Shown piece after piece: positions 1 to 13,487 of a DNA stretch of 64,000 bases. Source of the DNA: Enterobacter sp. JBIWA008 (GTDB taxonomy: Bacteria > Pseudomonadota > Gammaproteobacteria > Enterobacterales > Enterobacteriaceae); assembly GCF_019968765.1 (NCBI RefSeq), contig NZ_CP074149.1:1922001-1986000 (forward strand). Direction: 5' to 3'. Under the pieces are notes generated by a model. It was not told where the DNA came from and made no database searches. It worked only from the letters and a program-made list of their open reading frames with translations. Within the stretch, counting starts at the first letter, position 1; each line of letters begins with the position of its first letter. The translations under genes were made by a program, and so were the position numbers.

Positions 1-2544
1 GCGCTCGCGCATCTGCCCGTGACCGATAGCAATACGCGCTTCCGGCACCAGCTCTGCCAGCCTGTCGGCGGCTTTCTGGATGTTTTCCACGTCGTTGTAG
101 AGGTAGTAGACCTGCCCCCCACGAAGCACTTCACGCAGAATGGCCTCGCGTACCACCAGATTATCGTACTCGCGAACGAAGGTTTTCACCGCCAGACGGC
201 GCGCCGGCGGCGTGGCGATAATCGACAGATCGCGCATGCCGCTCATCGCCATGTTCAGGGTTCGCGGGATTGGCGTTGCGGTCAGGGTGAGGATATCGAC
301 GTCGGCGCGCATCGCTTTGATGCGTTCTTTATGGCGCACCCCGAAGCGGTGCTCTTCGTCGACGATCAGCAGCCCCAGATCTTTCCACTTCACGTCGCTC
401 TGCAGCAGCTTGTGGGTGCCGATCAGAATATCGATTTTGCCTTCGCTGGCCTGTTCCAGAATCTGAGTCTGTTCTTTGGTGCTGCGAAAACGCGACAGCA
501 TCTCGATACGTACCGGCCAGTTGGCGAAACGGTCGCGGAAGTTGTCGAAGTGCTGCTGAGCGAGCAGGGTGGTCGGCACCAGCACCGCTACCTGCTTGTT
601 GTTTTCCACCGCAAGGAAGGCGGCGCGCATCGCCACTTCGGTTTTACCGAAGCCGACGTCGCCGCAGACTAAGCGGTCCATAGCCAGCGGCTGGCACATG
701 TCGCTCAGCACGGCGTTAATGGCCTGGGCCTGATCGGGCGTGGTTTCAAACGGGAAGCTGTCGCAGAACAGCTGATACTGTTCTTTATCATGCTTAAAGG
801 CGAAGCCCTGTTTGGCCGCGCGCTGGGCGTAGATATCCAGCAGCTCGGCAGCCACATCGCGCACTTTTTCCGCGGCCTTCTGGCGCGCGCGTGCCCAGGC
901 ATCGCCGCCCAGCTTGTGCAGCGGCGCATTGTCTTCTGCACCGCCCGCGTAGCGGCTGATCAGATGCAGGGAGGAGACCGGAACATACAGTTTGGCGTCG
1001 TTAGCATAGGTCAGCATCAGGTATTCACCTTTGATGCCGCCCGCTTCCAGCGTGGTCATCCCCTGATAGCGCCCAACGCCGTGCTCCAGGTGAACAATCG
1101 GCTGGCCAGGATGCAGCTCGGCCAGGTTACGGATCAGCGTGTCCGGGTTGATGGTCCGACGGCTGTCCTGACGGCGGCGCGCGACGCGCTCGCCCAGCAG
1201 GTCGCTTTCGCAAACCAGCGCGAGGTTGTTAAGCGTGTCGATGAACCCGTGCTCGGCGGCGCCAATCATCAGGTAACGACCGGTTCCAGTCGCTTCGCTC
1301 AGACGCAGGATGCGCTTCGGCGCCACCTTAATGCGTCCCAGCAGCTCACCTAAAGCTTCGCGGCGGCCTTCACTCTCAACGGAGAACACCACCGGGCCGG
1401 TAAAGGACTCGAGGAACTTGCGCAGATTATCCAGCGGGGATTTCTGCTGCGCCTGAACGGCCAGGTCCGGCAGCGTCCGGAAGGCGAGGTTGGTGTTAGC
1501 GGCCTTATCGGCAAGCGAATCGGTTTTGAGCTGCATGCGCGGCCAGCGCTTCAGCTCGGCGTTGAGCTCGTCGGCGCGCAGCCACAGGGCTTCCGGCGGC
1601 AGCAGCGGACGCATCGGGTCAACGCCCCGGTTTTCAAAGCGGGCGCGGGTTTCGCTCTCGAAGCGGCTGGCGCTGGCGTCGATATCCCCGGTGTTTACAA
1701 TCAGCGTATTCGCCGGGAAGTAGCTGAACAGGGCAGGCAGCGGCTCGTTGAAGAACAGCGGCTGCCAGTATTCGATCCCGGCAGGAAGCGTGCCTTTACT
1801 GACCTGCTGATAAATATGTTCCGCGTCGCGCTTCACCTCAAACTTATCGCGCCACTGGCTGCGGAAAAGTTCGATAGCGGTTTTGTCCGTGGGGAACTCA
1901 TGCGCGGGCAGTAAATTGATGGACTCTACTTCCTCCAGCGTGCGCTGCGTGTCGGCGTCGAATACGCGCAGGCTGTCGATTTCATCATCAAAGAAATCCA
2001 GACGATAGGGCTGGTCGCTGCCCATCGGGTAAAGATCGAGCAGCGCGCCGCGGGTCGCGTATTCCCCGTGCTCCATCACCTGGTCGACATGGCGATAGCC
2101 GGCACCGTCTAGCTGCGCGCGCAGGGCATCACGGGACAGGCGCTGGCCTTTTTTCATCACCAGCGTGTGACCGTGCAGGTAGCTGTGTGGACAGACGCGC
2201 TGCATCAGGGTGTTTACCGGCACAATCAGCACGCCGCGCTGCATGGTTGGCAGCTGATAGAGCGTCGACAGGCGCGAGGAGATGATCTCCTGATGCGGAG
2301 AGAAGCTGTCATACGGCAGCGTTTCCCAGTCGGCCAGGCTGAACACCAGGCTATCGGTGAACTGACGAATTTCGTCGTGCAGGCGCAGGGCGTTTTGCAT
2401 GTCCGGGGCAACCAGAATAACCGGCCCTGGATGACGCTCGGCGATTTCCGCCACCAGCGTGGCGCACGCCGCGCCCGTGAGTTCACCCAGCTGGCGCTGG
2501 TCGCCCGCTTTGACAGGCAAGGAATAACGATAGTGTTCAGGCAT
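1..2544 (-). CDS. mfd: Mfd transcription-repair coupling factor (partial, C-terminus off window)
   Basis: Mfd is a cytoplasmic ATP-dependent translocase that removes stalled RNA polymerase from DNA lesions and recruits UvrA. The reading frame is open from an ATG at 2544 (MPEHYRYSL) to the window edge, giving 848 of the usual ~1148 codons. Visible parts are the UvrB-homology N-terminal modules, the RNAP-interaction region, the Walker A motif (GDVGFGKTE), the DEEHRFGV motif II and the TATPIPRT motif III. The last codons read GHGQMRER, in the second helicase lobe. The final ~300 residues, including the autoinhibitory D7 domain, lie outside the window. Nothing looks abnormal. Confidence 0.97.
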   Translation of the reverse strand, partial: MPEHYRYSLPVKAGDQRQLGELTGAACATLVAEIAERHPGPVILVAPDMQNALRLHDEIRQFTDSLVFSLADWETLPYDSFSPHQEIISSRLSTLYQLPTMQRGVLIVPVNTLMQRVCPHSYLHGHTLVMKKGQRLSRDALRAQLDGAGYRHVDQVMEHGEYATRGALLDLYPMGSDQPYRLDFFDDEIDSLRVFDADTQRTLEEVESINLLPAHEFPTDKTAIELFRSQWRDKFEVKRDAEHIYQQVSKGTLPAGIEYWQPLFFNEPLPALFSYFPANTLIVNTGDIDASASRFESETRARFENRGVDPMRPLLPPEALWLRADELNAELKRWPRMQLKTDSLADKAANTNLAFRTLPDLAVQAQQKSPLDNLRKFLESFTGPVVFSVESEGRREALGELLGRIKVAPKRILRLSEATGTGRYLMIGAAEHGFIDTLNNLALVCESDLLGERVARRRQDSRRTINPDTLIRNLAELHPGQPIVHLEHGVGRYQGMTTLEAGGIKGEYLMLTYANDAKLYVPVSSLHLISRYAGGAEDNAPLHKLGGDAWARARQKAAEKVRDVAAELLDIYAQRAAKQGFAFKHDKEQYQLFCDSFPFETTPDQAQAINAVLSDMCQPLAMDRLVCGDVGFGKTEVAMRAAFLAVENNKQVAVLVPTTLLAQQHFDNFRDRFANWPVRIEMLSRFRSTKEQTQILEQASEGKIDILIGTHKLLQSDVKWKDLGLLIVDEEHRFGVRHKERIKAMRADVDILTLTATPIPRTLNMAMSGMRDLSIIATPPARRLAVKTFVREYDNLVVREAILREVLRGGQVYYLYNDVENIQKAADRLAELVPEARIAIGHGQMRER

Positions 2545-2665
2545 GGCTATGTCAGAGTCTCTTATGGATATACCAACAGTATTGGGGCATATCACTGATA
2601 CGCAATGTCTTTATTATCCTCGATCGTTTTACATAAGCAAATCGTAACCGCACGGCAGGGCTAAA

Positions 2666-2684
2666 CGCCCCCGAAACGGGGGCG
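2666..2684 (-). terminator. Hairpin downstream of ycfT
   Basis: An 8-bp perfect GC stem (CGCCCCCG/CGGGGGCG) with an AAA loop lies 10 bp beyond the ycfT stop. On the minus strand it is followed by only a short T tract (TTTAG), so it is a moderate candidate for an intrinsic terminator between ycfT and mfd. Confidence 0.5.
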
Positions 2685-2693
2685 GAGAGGGCA

Positions 2694-3767
2694 TTAACGC
2701 GTAGAAAGTGACAGGGGAAGCGAGGACGGAGGAGAGAAGAAAACGTCCCCAAACAGCGCGCTGGAGAGTTTACGCACCCCAAGCCCGACAAGGGTACAGA
2801 TAAGCAGGCTGGCAAACGGGTAGATCAGAATTAAGGACAGTTCGGCCCAGACCGGCCAGTATGCGGCATTCATTTCGCCAATCAGGAACAGGCTAAAGGC
2901 CTCAATCAGGATGCGGTGGGTGGTATAAATCGCAATGGTATTTGAGCCAATCACATTCAGCAGATTGTTCGGGTGAACGGCGTAGCGCTGCTCAAGGCTA
3001 TAGAACAGCTTCATGATCAACACAATCGACAGCAATGAGAGCAGCAGCGGAACGTTAGCAAACCACAGCACCACGGAGACGGCGGCGAAAGCACCGGTTG
3101 CCAGCCAGCTGCGGCGCAGATTGACGCTTTTCATCCACGCCATCAGCTCTGCGCCATACCACGCCCCGAGGCTGTAGTAGATCATGTTGCGTACCACGCT
3201 GTTCATTCCCCACCACGGCAGCGGCAGGAAGTTAATCGCAATGCTTGCCAGCGCCAGCAGTCCCAGTACCGGCAGCTTCCAGCGGCTTAGCAGTTTACAT
3301 AGCGTGAAGTAGACCACCAGAGCATACAGATACCATAGACTGGTGCTGGCGGTGACCATCCCCAGCACAAATCCTGAGAACGAGTCGGCGTAGGCAGCGT
3401 TCGACGAGGCGGCGAGCTCGCGCTCGGGTGCCAGCCAGGCGTTCAGGTGGGTCAACGCCTGCCATTGCAGGACGCCCCACAGCGCCAGGACCCAGACAAT
3501 GCTCCAGATCCGTTTGTCGAAACTGGTTCGCCAGCCCACTTCGTCAATATAACGACGGATCAGATAGCCGGAGATGAAGAAGAAGACCGGCATACGAAAC
3601 GGTGCGAGATAGAGGTTAAAATAGACCCAGCATTTGGCGAGAAGGCCGGAGAGCGGGTGTTGCAGCCCGATCAGATGCGGATAAAACGTGATAACCGAAT
3701 GATAGATAACCACCAGGCAGATACACAGCCCTTTTATCTGGTTAATCCATAATGCTTTTTGCTTCAT
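2694..3767 (-). CDS. ycfT: YcfT, acyltransferase-3-like inner membrane protein
   Basis: This 357-residue polytopic membrane protein starts MKQKALWINQIKGLCICLVV and matches E. coli YcfT in length. It contains about ten hydrophobic segments and the YHS motif near residues 22-24 typical of the acyltransferase family 3 (OafA/WecH-like) fold. Family members transfer acyl groups to extracytoplasmic sugars or other acceptors; the substrate of YcfT is not known to me. It sits between mfd and the divergent lolCDE operon, with a hairpin after its stop, so it is probably monocistronic. Confidence 0.9.
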   Translation of the reverse strand: MKQKALWINQIKGLCICLVVIYHSVITFYPHLIGLQHPLSGLLAKCWVYFNLYLAPFRMPVFFFISGYLIRRYIDEVGWRTSFDKRIWSIVWVLALWGVLQWQALTHLNAWLAPERELAASSNAAYADSFSGFVLGMVTASTSLWYLYALVVYFTLCKLLSRWKLPVLGLLALASIAINFLPLPWWGMNSVVRNMIYYSLGAWYGAELMAWMKSVNLRRSWLATGAFAAVSVVLWFANVPLLLSLLSIVLIMKLFYSLEQRYAVHPNNLLNVIGSNTIAIYTTHRILIEAFSLFLIGEMNAAYWPVWAELSLILIYPFASLLICTLVGLGVRKLSSALFGDVFFSPPSSLPLSLSTR

Positions 3768-3972
3768 TGTTCGCCACTACCTTATTGCCATAAACGAACG
3801 GGCAATTGTTGTTAAACGAAGCCGGGATGTAATGGGTAACAGTCTGTATCCGGTGGTTTTTCGGAAAAGGTGGAGCTCGTGAGGTGAGTATTCAGACAAT
3901 AGCACCCTGATTTATCTGAATTTTTCGGAAAAATGATTACCAAAGCTTACTGTTTCAGTCATTTACGCTTAA

Positions 3973-7161
<3,189 letters not shown>

Positions 7162-7214
7162 TTACGTCATGATCTAGCGGCTTTCGGGCCGCCAGGTTAA
7201 AAGAGGAATGCGTT

Positions 7215-8126
7215 ATGTATTACGGATTTGATATTGGCGGCACCAAGATTGCGCTCGGCGTGTTTGATAAAGACCTCAAGCTGCAGTGGGAAACCCGCGT
7301 TCCCACGCCGCGCGAAAGCTACGACGAATTTTTAACCGCGATTGCCGCGCTGGTGGCGCAAGCTGATGAACGCTTTGGAGAGAAAGGCAGCGTCGGCATC
7401 GGCATTCCCGGGATGCCCGAAACCGACGACGGCACGCTGTATGCCGCCAACGTGCCTGCCGCCAGCGGTAAACCTCTCCGCGCCGATCTCTCTGCCCTCC
7501 TTGAACGCGACGTGCGTTTAGACAATGATGCCAACTGCTTTGCGCTCTCCGAAGCCTGGGATGATGAATTCCGTCGCTATCCGCTGGTGATGGGGCTGAT
7601 CCTCGGTACGGGCGTTGGCGGTGGGATCGTTATTAATGGCAAACCGATTACCGGGCGCAGCTATATCACCGGCGAGTTCGGTCACATCCGTCTGCCGGTG
7701 GATGCGCTGGAAGTGGTGGGGCGTGATTTTCCGCTGACCCGCTGCGGCTGCGGCCAGCACGGCTGTATTGAGAACTACCTCTCAGGCCGCGGGTTTGCAT
7801 GGCTTTACGAACACTTCTATCATCAGAAACTTGAGGCCCCTCAAATCATTTCCCTGTGGGAGCAAGGGGATGCGCAGGCGCGTGAGCACGTCGAGCGCTA
7901 TCTGGATCTGCTGGCGGTGTGTCTGGGAAATATTCTCACCATCGTCGACCCGGATCTGCTGGTGATCGGGGGAGGGCTGTCAAACTTTACCGCGATTACG
8001 GAACGGTTGTCCGGGCGTTTGCCCCGACATTTATTGCCGGTTGCCCGCGTGCCGCGTATTGAACGCGCGCGACACGGGGACGCAGGAGGCATGCGCGGAG
8101 CCGCATTCCTTCATCTCACCGATTAG
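7215..8126 (+). CDS. nagK: NagK, N-acetyl-D-glucosamine kinase (ROK family)
   Basis: NagK phosphorylates GlcNAc released by peptidoglycan recycling to GlcNAc-6-P in the cytoplasm. The 303 residues match the usual length. Diagnostic features are the N-terminal phosphate loop [13 protein letters not shown], the catalytic LDNDANC aspartate, the GTGVGGGIV motif, and the ROK zinc site [10 protein letters not shown]. It lies between lolE and cobB as in E. coli; the 14-bp gap to cobB suggests co-transcription. Confidence 0.97.
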   Translation: MYYGFDIGGTKIALGVFDKDLKLQWETRVPTPRESYDEFLTAIAALVAQADERFGEKGSVGIGIPGMPETDDGTLYAANVPAASGKPLRADLSALLERDVRLDNDANCFALSEAWDDEFRRYPLVMGLILGTGVGGGIVINGKPITGRSYITGEFGHIRLPVDALEVVGRDFPLTRCGCGQHGCIENYLSGRGFAWLYEHFYHQKLEAPQIISLWEQGDAQAREHVERYLDLLAVCLGNILTIVDPDLLVIGGGLSNFTAITERLSGRLPRHLLPVARVPRIERARHGDAGGMRGAAFLHLTD

Positions 8127-8140
8127 TTTACGAGGTTTCT

Positions 8141-8962
8141 ATGCTGTCGCGTCGCCAGGGTCGACTCAGCCGTTTTCGCAAAAACAAACGCCGCTTGCGT
8201 GAGCGCTTGCGCCAGCGGATCTTTTTCAGAGACAGAATGATGCCAGAAGCGATGGATAAACCCAGAGTGGTGGTGCTGACCGGAGCGGGGATCTCCGCCG
8301 AGTCAGGAATTCGAACCTTCCGCGCGGCGGACGGGCTGTGGGAAGAGCACCGCGTGGAGGATGTGGCCACGCCGGAAGGCTTTGCCCGCGATCCGGATCT
8401 CGTGCAGGCGTTTTACAACGCCCGCCGCCGTCAGCTTCAGCAGCCTGAAGTCGCGCCGAATGCGGCGCATCTGGCGCTGGCGAAGCTGGAAGAGGCGCTG
8501 GGCGATCGTTTTCTGCTGGTGACGCAGAATATCGACAACCTGCACGAGCGGGCCGGTAACAAGAACATCATCCACATGCACGGCGAGCTGCTCAAGGTTC
8601 GCTGCGCCTGGAGCGGTCAGGTGCTGGACTGGAAAGAGGACGTGCTGCCAGAGGATAAGTGCCACTGCTGCCAGTTCCCGTCGCGCCTGCGTCCGCACGT
8701 GGTCTGGTTCGGCGAAATGCCGCTGGGAATGGATGAGATCTACAGCGCGCTGGCGATGGCCGACGTGTTTATTGCCATCGGCACATCCGGTCATGTTTAC
8801 CCGGCGGCGGGGTTTGTCCACGAAGCGCGACTGCACGGTGCACATACGGTAGAACTCAATCTTGAGCCAAGCCAGGTGGGCAGCGAGTTTGAAGAGAAAC
8901 ACTACGGTCTGGCAAGCACGGTCGTCCCGGCGTTTGTCGACAAGCTGCTGAAAGGGCTGTAA
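8141..8962 (+). CDS. cobB: CobB, NAD-dependent sirtuin deacylase
   Basis: CobB removes acetyl and succinyl groups from lysines, including that of acetyl-CoA synthetase, using NAD+. The 273-residue frame includes the basic N-terminal extension ([18 protein letters not shown]) known from the long enteric isoform; an internal ATG in the PEAMDKPRV segment would give the short isoform. Motifs are [23 protein letters not shown], the catalytic histidine in IHMHGEL, and the zinc cysteines in VRCAW and CHCCQF. The C-terminus is about six residues shorter than in E. coli. A strong terminator follows. Confidence 0.96.
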   Translation: MLSRRQGRLSRFRKNKRRLRERLRQRIFFRDRMMPEAMDKPRVVVLTGAGISAESGIRTFRAADGLWEEHRVEDVATPEGFARDPDLVQAFYNARRRQLQQPEVAPNAAHLALAKLEEALGDRFLLVTQNIDNLHERAGNKNIIHMHGELLKVRCAWSGQVLDWKEDVLPEDKCHCCQFPSRLRPHVVWFGEMPLGMDEIYSALAMADVFIAIGTSGHVYPAAGFVHEARLHGAHTVELNLEPSQVGSEFEEKHYGLASTVVPAFVDKLLKGL

Positions 8963-8977
8963 CGATAATCGCGTGAA

Positions 8978-9010
8978 AAGGCACCCGTCCTTCGGGTGCC
9001 TTATTATTTA
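8978..9010. terminator. Strong bidirectional intrinsic terminator between cobB and the chemoreceptor
   Basis: A 10-bp stem (AAGGCACCCG/CGGGTGCCTT) with a TCCTT loop is flanked by A-rich sequence on the left and TTATTATTTA on the right. It lies between the convergent cobB and chemoreceptor genes, so it can serve both. Confidence 0.85.
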
Positions 9011-10939
9011 TGAATGAAAGAACGCCAGCGTCTTCTCCAGCGATTTAGCCTGCTCATCCAGCGAGAGCGCCGCCGCAGAGATCTGCTGAACCAGAGAGGT
9101 GTTCTGCTGGGTTGTGCTGTCCATCTGATTAACGGCGGTGCTGACCTGGCTAATCCCCCGATTCTGCTCGTCCAGCGCCTGAACAATATCGTTGATGACC
9201 AGATGCACATGCGATACCGCCTCAATCACCTGTTTCATCATCACACCGGTCTCATTGACCAGCTCAACGCCTTTGCTGACGCGGCCTGAGGACTCGGCAA
9301 TAAGCTGAGAGATCTCTTTTGCCGCGTTAGCGCTTCGCTGGGCAAGATTGCGCACTTCCCCTGCGACTACCGCGAAGCCGCGCCCCTGTTCGCCAGCCCG
9401 TGCCGCTTCAACGGCAGCATTCAGCGCCAGGATATTGGTCTGGAAGGCGATACCGTCGACGATGCTGTTAATCTCACCGATCTTACGCGCGCTCTCATCA
9501 ATTTCCCCAATCACCACGACCACGTCGTTTACCAGCGTTTCGCCATGCCCGGCGAGGCTTGCGGCACGATCGGTCAGCGTGGTCGCCTTGTGGGCGTTGT
9601 CGGCATTATTTTTCACCGTGACCGAAATCTCTTCCATGCTGGCCGCCGTTTCAACAATCGCAGCCGCCTGTTCTTCGGTTCGCGAAGCGAGGTCAAGGTT
9701 GCCCGCTGAAATTTCGCTGGTTCCGCCGTGCACGGAATGGCTGGCTTCGCTGATGTTGCCGACGATGCGCTTGAGCTGCGTCTGCATGGTGTGCAGGGCA
9801 TAAAAAATGCTGTGGGTATCCCCGGAACGCACCGGGATGGTGTTGTTCAAATCCCCTCGGGCAACGGCCAGGGCAATACCGGCGGCCTCTGAAGGTTCTC
9901 CCCCCACCGGACGATCAACTTTGCGGGTAAAGATCTGCGCCATCACCAGGCTCACCGCAACAATGCTTAACACCATCATGACAAGGGCTTTGAGTAAAAA
10001 TGCGCGCGCTTCGGCCATCACTTCGCTGACCGGGGTGACAATGGCGAGTTTCCACGGCGTCTGGCTGTTACCGACGGCGATCTCCTGCCAGGTGATAAAC
10101 ACCTCTTCATTGAGCTGCGGGTCGTTTACCCGAATGACCTCATGGCCAGCAATTTTGCCCGCGTAAGGCTTGCCTGCAGCACGTTTGTCCGGGCTGGACA
10201 CAACGTTGTTACCCGCTGAAAGGAGCATGGCGTAGCCTGTGCCGTTCCACGGTTTAATCGCGCCGATCGTCGATTGCAGCGTGGCCAGGGAGAAGTCAGA
10301 GGTGACCGAACCCAGAAACTGACCGTCACGCATGATGGGGGCGGCAATCGAGGTGAGCATCACGTCTACACCGTTGTAGGGATAAATATAGGGCTCGATG
10401 ATCACGTCTTTATGCCTTTGTTTCGGCAGCAGATAATAATCACCGCTGCCGGGCGTTTCGATGTCCGTCAGCAGGTGCAATGCCGGTTTGCCGGTGGCGT
10501 CCCGGTCAACGTAGCGGGCGTAGCGTCCGGCAGGATCTTCACCGCTCTGACCGGCAAAGGCGGCATCTTTATCGTCGAACGCGTTGGGCTCAAAGGCCAT
10601 CGACATGGAGAGAAACGATGGATGAGCCGACAGATAGTGAATGAGCAGCTGGTTCAGGCTCTGGCGATCGGATACCCCCGCCTCGCGCAGCGCCAGGGCA
10701 CTGTTGCCCATGTCCCGGGCGGCAGTCAGGGCAGAATCCAGCTGTTTGCTGACCTGCAACGATTGCACCTCGGCAATCTGGCGGATATGTTTCCTGGCCA
10801 GAACCTCCTGCTGTGCCATCCACTGCCACATCATAAATCCGATAGTTGCCGTAAAGCCCACCGTTACGGTGAGGAAAATGGACAATAGCATCAACGTCTT
10901 GACGCTTATTTTTTTTCTTCTGACCATGGCGTCTTTCAT
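9008..10939 (-). CDS. Methyl-accepting chemotaxis protein with dCache-type sensor
   Basis: This inner-membrane chemoreceptor signals to CheA/CheW. The start at 10939 ([10 protein letters not shown], 643 aa) is favoured because GGGAG lies 6 nt upstream; the ATG at 10945 is too close to it. Order: TM1 (about residues 16-38), a periplasmic double-Cache-like domain of ~250 residues containing [17 protein letters not shown]2 near 315-340, HAMP, methylation helices, and the conserved hairpin tip ([20 protein letters not shown]). It lacks the C-terminal NWETF pentapeptide that tethers CheR/CheB, so it probably relies on other receptors for adaptation. The ligand cannot be told from sequence. From memory, E. 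coli K-12 carries different genes between cobB and potD. Confidence 0.93.
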   Translation of the reverse strand: MKDAMVRRKKISVKTLMLLSIFLTVTVGFTATIGFMMWQWMAQQEVLARKHIRQIAEVQSLQVSKQLDSALTAARDMGNSALALREAGVSDRQSLNQLLIHYLSAHPSFLSMSMAFEPNAFDDKDAAFAGQSGEDPAGRYARYVDRDATGKPALHLLTDIETPGSGDYYLLPKQRHKDVIIEPYIYPYNGVDVMLTSIAAPIMRDGQFLGSVTSDFSLATLQSTIGAIKPWNGTGYAMLLSAGNNVVSSPDKRAAGKPYAGKIAGHEVIRVNDPQLNEEVFITWQEIAVGNSQTPWKLAIVTPVSEVMAEARAFLLKALVMMVLSIVAVSLVMAQIFTRKVDRPVGGEPSEAAGIALAVARGDLNNTIPVRSGDTHSIFYALHTMQTQLKRIVGNISEASHSVHGGTSEISAGNLDLASRTEEQAAAIVETAASMEEISVTVKNNADNAHKATTLTDRAASLAGHGETLVNDVVVVIGEIDESARKIGEINSIVDGIAFQTNILALNAAVEAARAGEQGRGFAVVAGEVRNLAQRSANAAKEISQLIAESSGRVSKGVELVNETGVMMKQVIEAVSHVHLVINDIVQALDEQNRGISQVSTAVNQMDSTTQQNTSLVQQISAAALSLDEQAKSLEKTLAFFHS

Positions 10940-10984
10940 TCTCATCTCCCGTAATATCGTGCATGTAAGGCAGGCACATATTCC

Positions 10985-11012
10985 TTATCGGTTATTTTCT
11001 CCTCTTTCTGTA
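10985..11012 (-). promoter_or_regulatory. Possible sigma-28 (FliA) promoter for the chemoreceptor
   Basis: On the minus strand ACCGATAA (10992-10985) differs by one base from the FliA -10 consensus GCCGATAA. A TACA at 11012-11009, one mismatch from TAAA, lies 16 bp upstream. This would put the receptor in the class III flagellar regulon, as is common for receptors. The -35 is imperfect, so confidence is limited. Confidence 0.45.
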
Positions 11013-11175
11013 GGTCGCCTGGTATATTTAATTTAAATTTTAATTTTTAAATCCAGTTAATTAGTGTGGATGCTTTTATTTTGTGCATTCAATCAAAATA
11101 GTGCTCGATAATGCTCGTTATCGTCGTGTAGAAAGAGGATGCTAATAAATATAAAGCTGTAGAGGAGGATGGGAT

Positions 11176-12405
11176 ATGTACGGATTTATTGCGCGACAAC
11201 CCATTTTTAACCCTGAGATGAAGACGGTGGCCTACGAGCTGCTCTTCAGAGATGGGATGACAAACCGTTTTCCGGATGTGTCGGCGGAATATGCCACCTC
11301 CAGGATGATATCAGATCAATTTTTATGCGTGCCGTCCCAGCGTATCGCCGGGGCACATACGTCGTTTATTAATTTCCCTTCGCGAATGGTCATAGACCGC
11401 AGTGGAGAAGCGCTGGATAAAGAGAGCGTGGTCATTGAGATCCTTGAAGATGCTGTACCGGGGGCTGAACTCTTGCAGGCCGTTAAGGAAATGAATGCGC
11501 ACGGTTACCAATTCGCACTTGATGATTTCACCCTCGCACCTGAATGGGATGTTTTTTTACCCTATATTTCAATACTGAAATTCGACGTCAGAAATTATAC
11601 CTTAGCGCAAATTAAACAGTATCTGAATGCACGTAAAGATCTGACCGGACATATTAAATATCTCGCTGAAAAAATTGAGACTAAAGAGGAATTCAGCCAA
11701 TACAGGGAAGAGGGATTCTCGCTGTTTCAGGGCTATTTTTTCTGCCGTCCGGAGGTCATTAAATATAAACGGCTATCGCAAAATCAGCTGGCGATTTTTC
11801 GGCTGCAAATGGAGGTTGGGCGCAATAAACCTGATTTTCGAATTATCGAGTCGTTGATTAAAACCGATCTCACGCTGTCCTGGAAGATTATGCGCTACAT
11901 GAAACACACCGCATTTAAACATATCGGTGCCTGTAATTTCAGTAAGTTAACCCTGAGTGAAGTGCTCAGATACCTTGGGGAGAACCAGCTGAGGCGGTTT
12001 GTTGCCGTCGTGGTCCTCGCCAGTGCGGGCAATGACACCGTCAGCGAGCTTTACCCGTTGAGTATGATGCGCGGAAAGTTCTGTGAACTGATTGCTGAGA
12101 CGATGAAAGAACCCGCGCTGGCTGAAAATGCCTTCACGTGCGGCCTGTTTTCTCTGCTCGATACCCTCCTCGAACAGCCGATGGCCGAGTTGATGAAGCA
12201 AATTGCGGTCCCGCAGAGCGTGAGCAATGCGCTGTGCCATCAGGAGGGACGGTTAGCCGATATGGTGAACCTGTGTCGATACTATGAACAGCAGCAGTGG
12301 GACGAGGCGACCAGAGTTCGTCAGGCGCTGGGTCTGTCGGATGAGGATGTGGTTGAGGCGATGAGAAAGGCGACAATCTGGGCAGGAGAGAACGCGGTCA
12401 GTTAA
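11176..12405 (+). CDS. EAL-HDOD (YuxH-type) signalling protein, probably without phosphodiesterase activity
   Basis: The 409-residue protein has an N-terminal EAL-like domain (about 1-200; begins MYGFIARQPIF) and a C-terminal HDOD domain (about 205-400). The EAL motif reads YELLFRD (ELL for EAL) and most metal ligands are not where an active enzyme has them, although a DDF triad remains (ALDDF). Loss of c-di-GMP hydrolysis is therefore inferred. EAL-HDOD proteins often act in motility and surface-attachment control through protein contacts. It is divergent from the chemoreceptor, which suggests a shared behavioural role. A GAGGAGG-like ribosome binding site lies just upstream of the ATG. Confidence 0.85.
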   Translation: MYGFIARQPIFNPEMKTVAYELLFRDGMTNRFPDVSAEYATSRMISDQFLCVPSQRIAGAHTSFINFPSRMVIDRSGEALDKESVVIEILEDAVPGAELLQAVKEMNAHGYQFALDDFTLAPEWDVFLPYISILKFDVRNYTLAQIKQYLNARKDLTGHIKYLAEKIETKEEFSQYREEGFSLFQGYFFCRPEVIKYKRLSQNQLAIFRLQMEVGRNKPDFRIIESLIKTDLTLSWKIMRYMKHTAFKHIGACNFSKLTLSEVLRYLGENQLRRFVAVVVLASAGNDTVSELYPLSMMRGKFCELIAETMKEPALAENAFTCGLFSLLDTLLEQPMAELMKQIAVPQSVSNALCHQEGRLADMVNLCRYYEQQQWDEATRVRQALGLSDEDVVEAMRKATIWAGENAVS

Positions 12406-12452
12406 TCCTTCCTCACGCCGTACGGGCGGCGTGAGGAGGAACGCGATACCGT

Positions 12453-13487
12453 TTAGCGGCCCGCTTTTAATTTCTGGTAATACTCTTCGTAGAGGCGGCT
12501 GGCGTCACCGACATCGTTCTGCCATTCACCTTTGCTGATGGTTTCGGCATCCGGGTAGAGCGATTTATCGTTAGCCACTTCAGGCTTCAGCAGCTTGCGC
12601 GCCGCGAGGTTTGGCGTCGGGTAGCCAATCGTCTCGGCAACCTGTTTCGCCACGTCCGGGCGCAGCAGGAAGTTAATTAACTTATGCGCCCCTTCAACGT
12701 TTTTCGCGTTGGCGGGGATCGCAAGGCTGTCCATCCAGAATATCCCGCCTTCTTTCGGCCAGACCACCTCAAGCGGCGTACCGGCCTGGCGGGCAACATA
12801 CGCAGATCCGTTCCACACCATCCCCAGATTTACTTCACCTTCCATATACGGGTTTGCCGGGTTATCAGAGTTGAACGCCGCCACGTTAGGCATCAGCTTT
12901 TTCAGCTCGGTATACGCCGCTTCAATCTCTTTGGGATCCGTCGTGTTGCCTGAGTAGCCCAGCTTGCGCAGCGCGACCTGGAACACTTCACGTGCATCGT
13001 CGGTTAACAGCAGGCTGCTTTTATATTCCGGTTTCCACAGATCGGCCCAGCTTGTCACCGTTTTCGGATCGACGGCATCGCTGTTCACGCCAATCGCCGT
13101 CGCGCCCCAGATGTAAGGAATCGAGTAATCGTTATTCGGGTCGAACGGCTTGTTAAGCATCTCCGGATCGAGGTTTGAAAAATGGGTTAGCCTGGTTTTG
13201 TCGATCTTCTGGATCATGCCCTCTTTGCGCATTTTGTCGACAAAGTAGGTCGAGGGCACGACCAGATCGTACGCGCCGTCTTTGTAGGTTTTGAGCTTGG
13301 CGTACATGGTTTCATTCGACTCGTAGGTCGAGTAGATAACCTTGATACCCGTCTCCTTCGTGAACTGTTCCAGCAGGCCCGGTGGCACGTATTCGGTCCA
13401 GTTGTAGAAGTAGAGCGTTTTGCTGTCATCAGCGTGCGCGGCACCCATGCCAAGCGCCAGTGCCGCAGCGGCGAGCATTTTTTTCAT
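12453..13487 (-). CDS. potD: PotD, periplasmic spermidine/putrescine-binding protein
   Basis: PotD delivers polyamines, spermidine preferentially, to the PotABC importer. The 344-residue product has a typical signal peptide (MKKMLAAAALALGMGAAHA, cleavage before DDSK) and the polyamine-pocket residues of the family (LYFYNWTEYVP, VPSTYFVDKM, NPANPYMEGEVNLGMVWNGS). It is the last gene of potABCD; its ATG overlaps the potC stop by 4 bp. Confidence 0.97.
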   Translation of the reverse strand: MKKMLAAAALALGMGAAHADDSKTLYFYNWTEYVPPGLLEQFTKETGIKVIYSTYESNETMYAKLKTYKDGAYDLVVPSTYFVDKMRKEGMIQKIDKTRLTHFSNLDPEMLNKPFDPNNDYSIPYIWGATAIGVNSDAVDPKTVTSWADLWKPEYKSSLLLTDDAREVFQVALRKLGYSGNTTDPKEIEAAYTELKKLMPNVAAFNSDNPANPYMEGEVNLGMVWNGSAYVARQAGTPLEVVWPKEGGIFWMDSLAIPANAKNVEGAHKLINFLLRPDVAKQVAETIGYPTPNLAARKLLKPEVANDKSLYPDAETISKGEWQNDVGDASRLYEEYYQKLKAGR

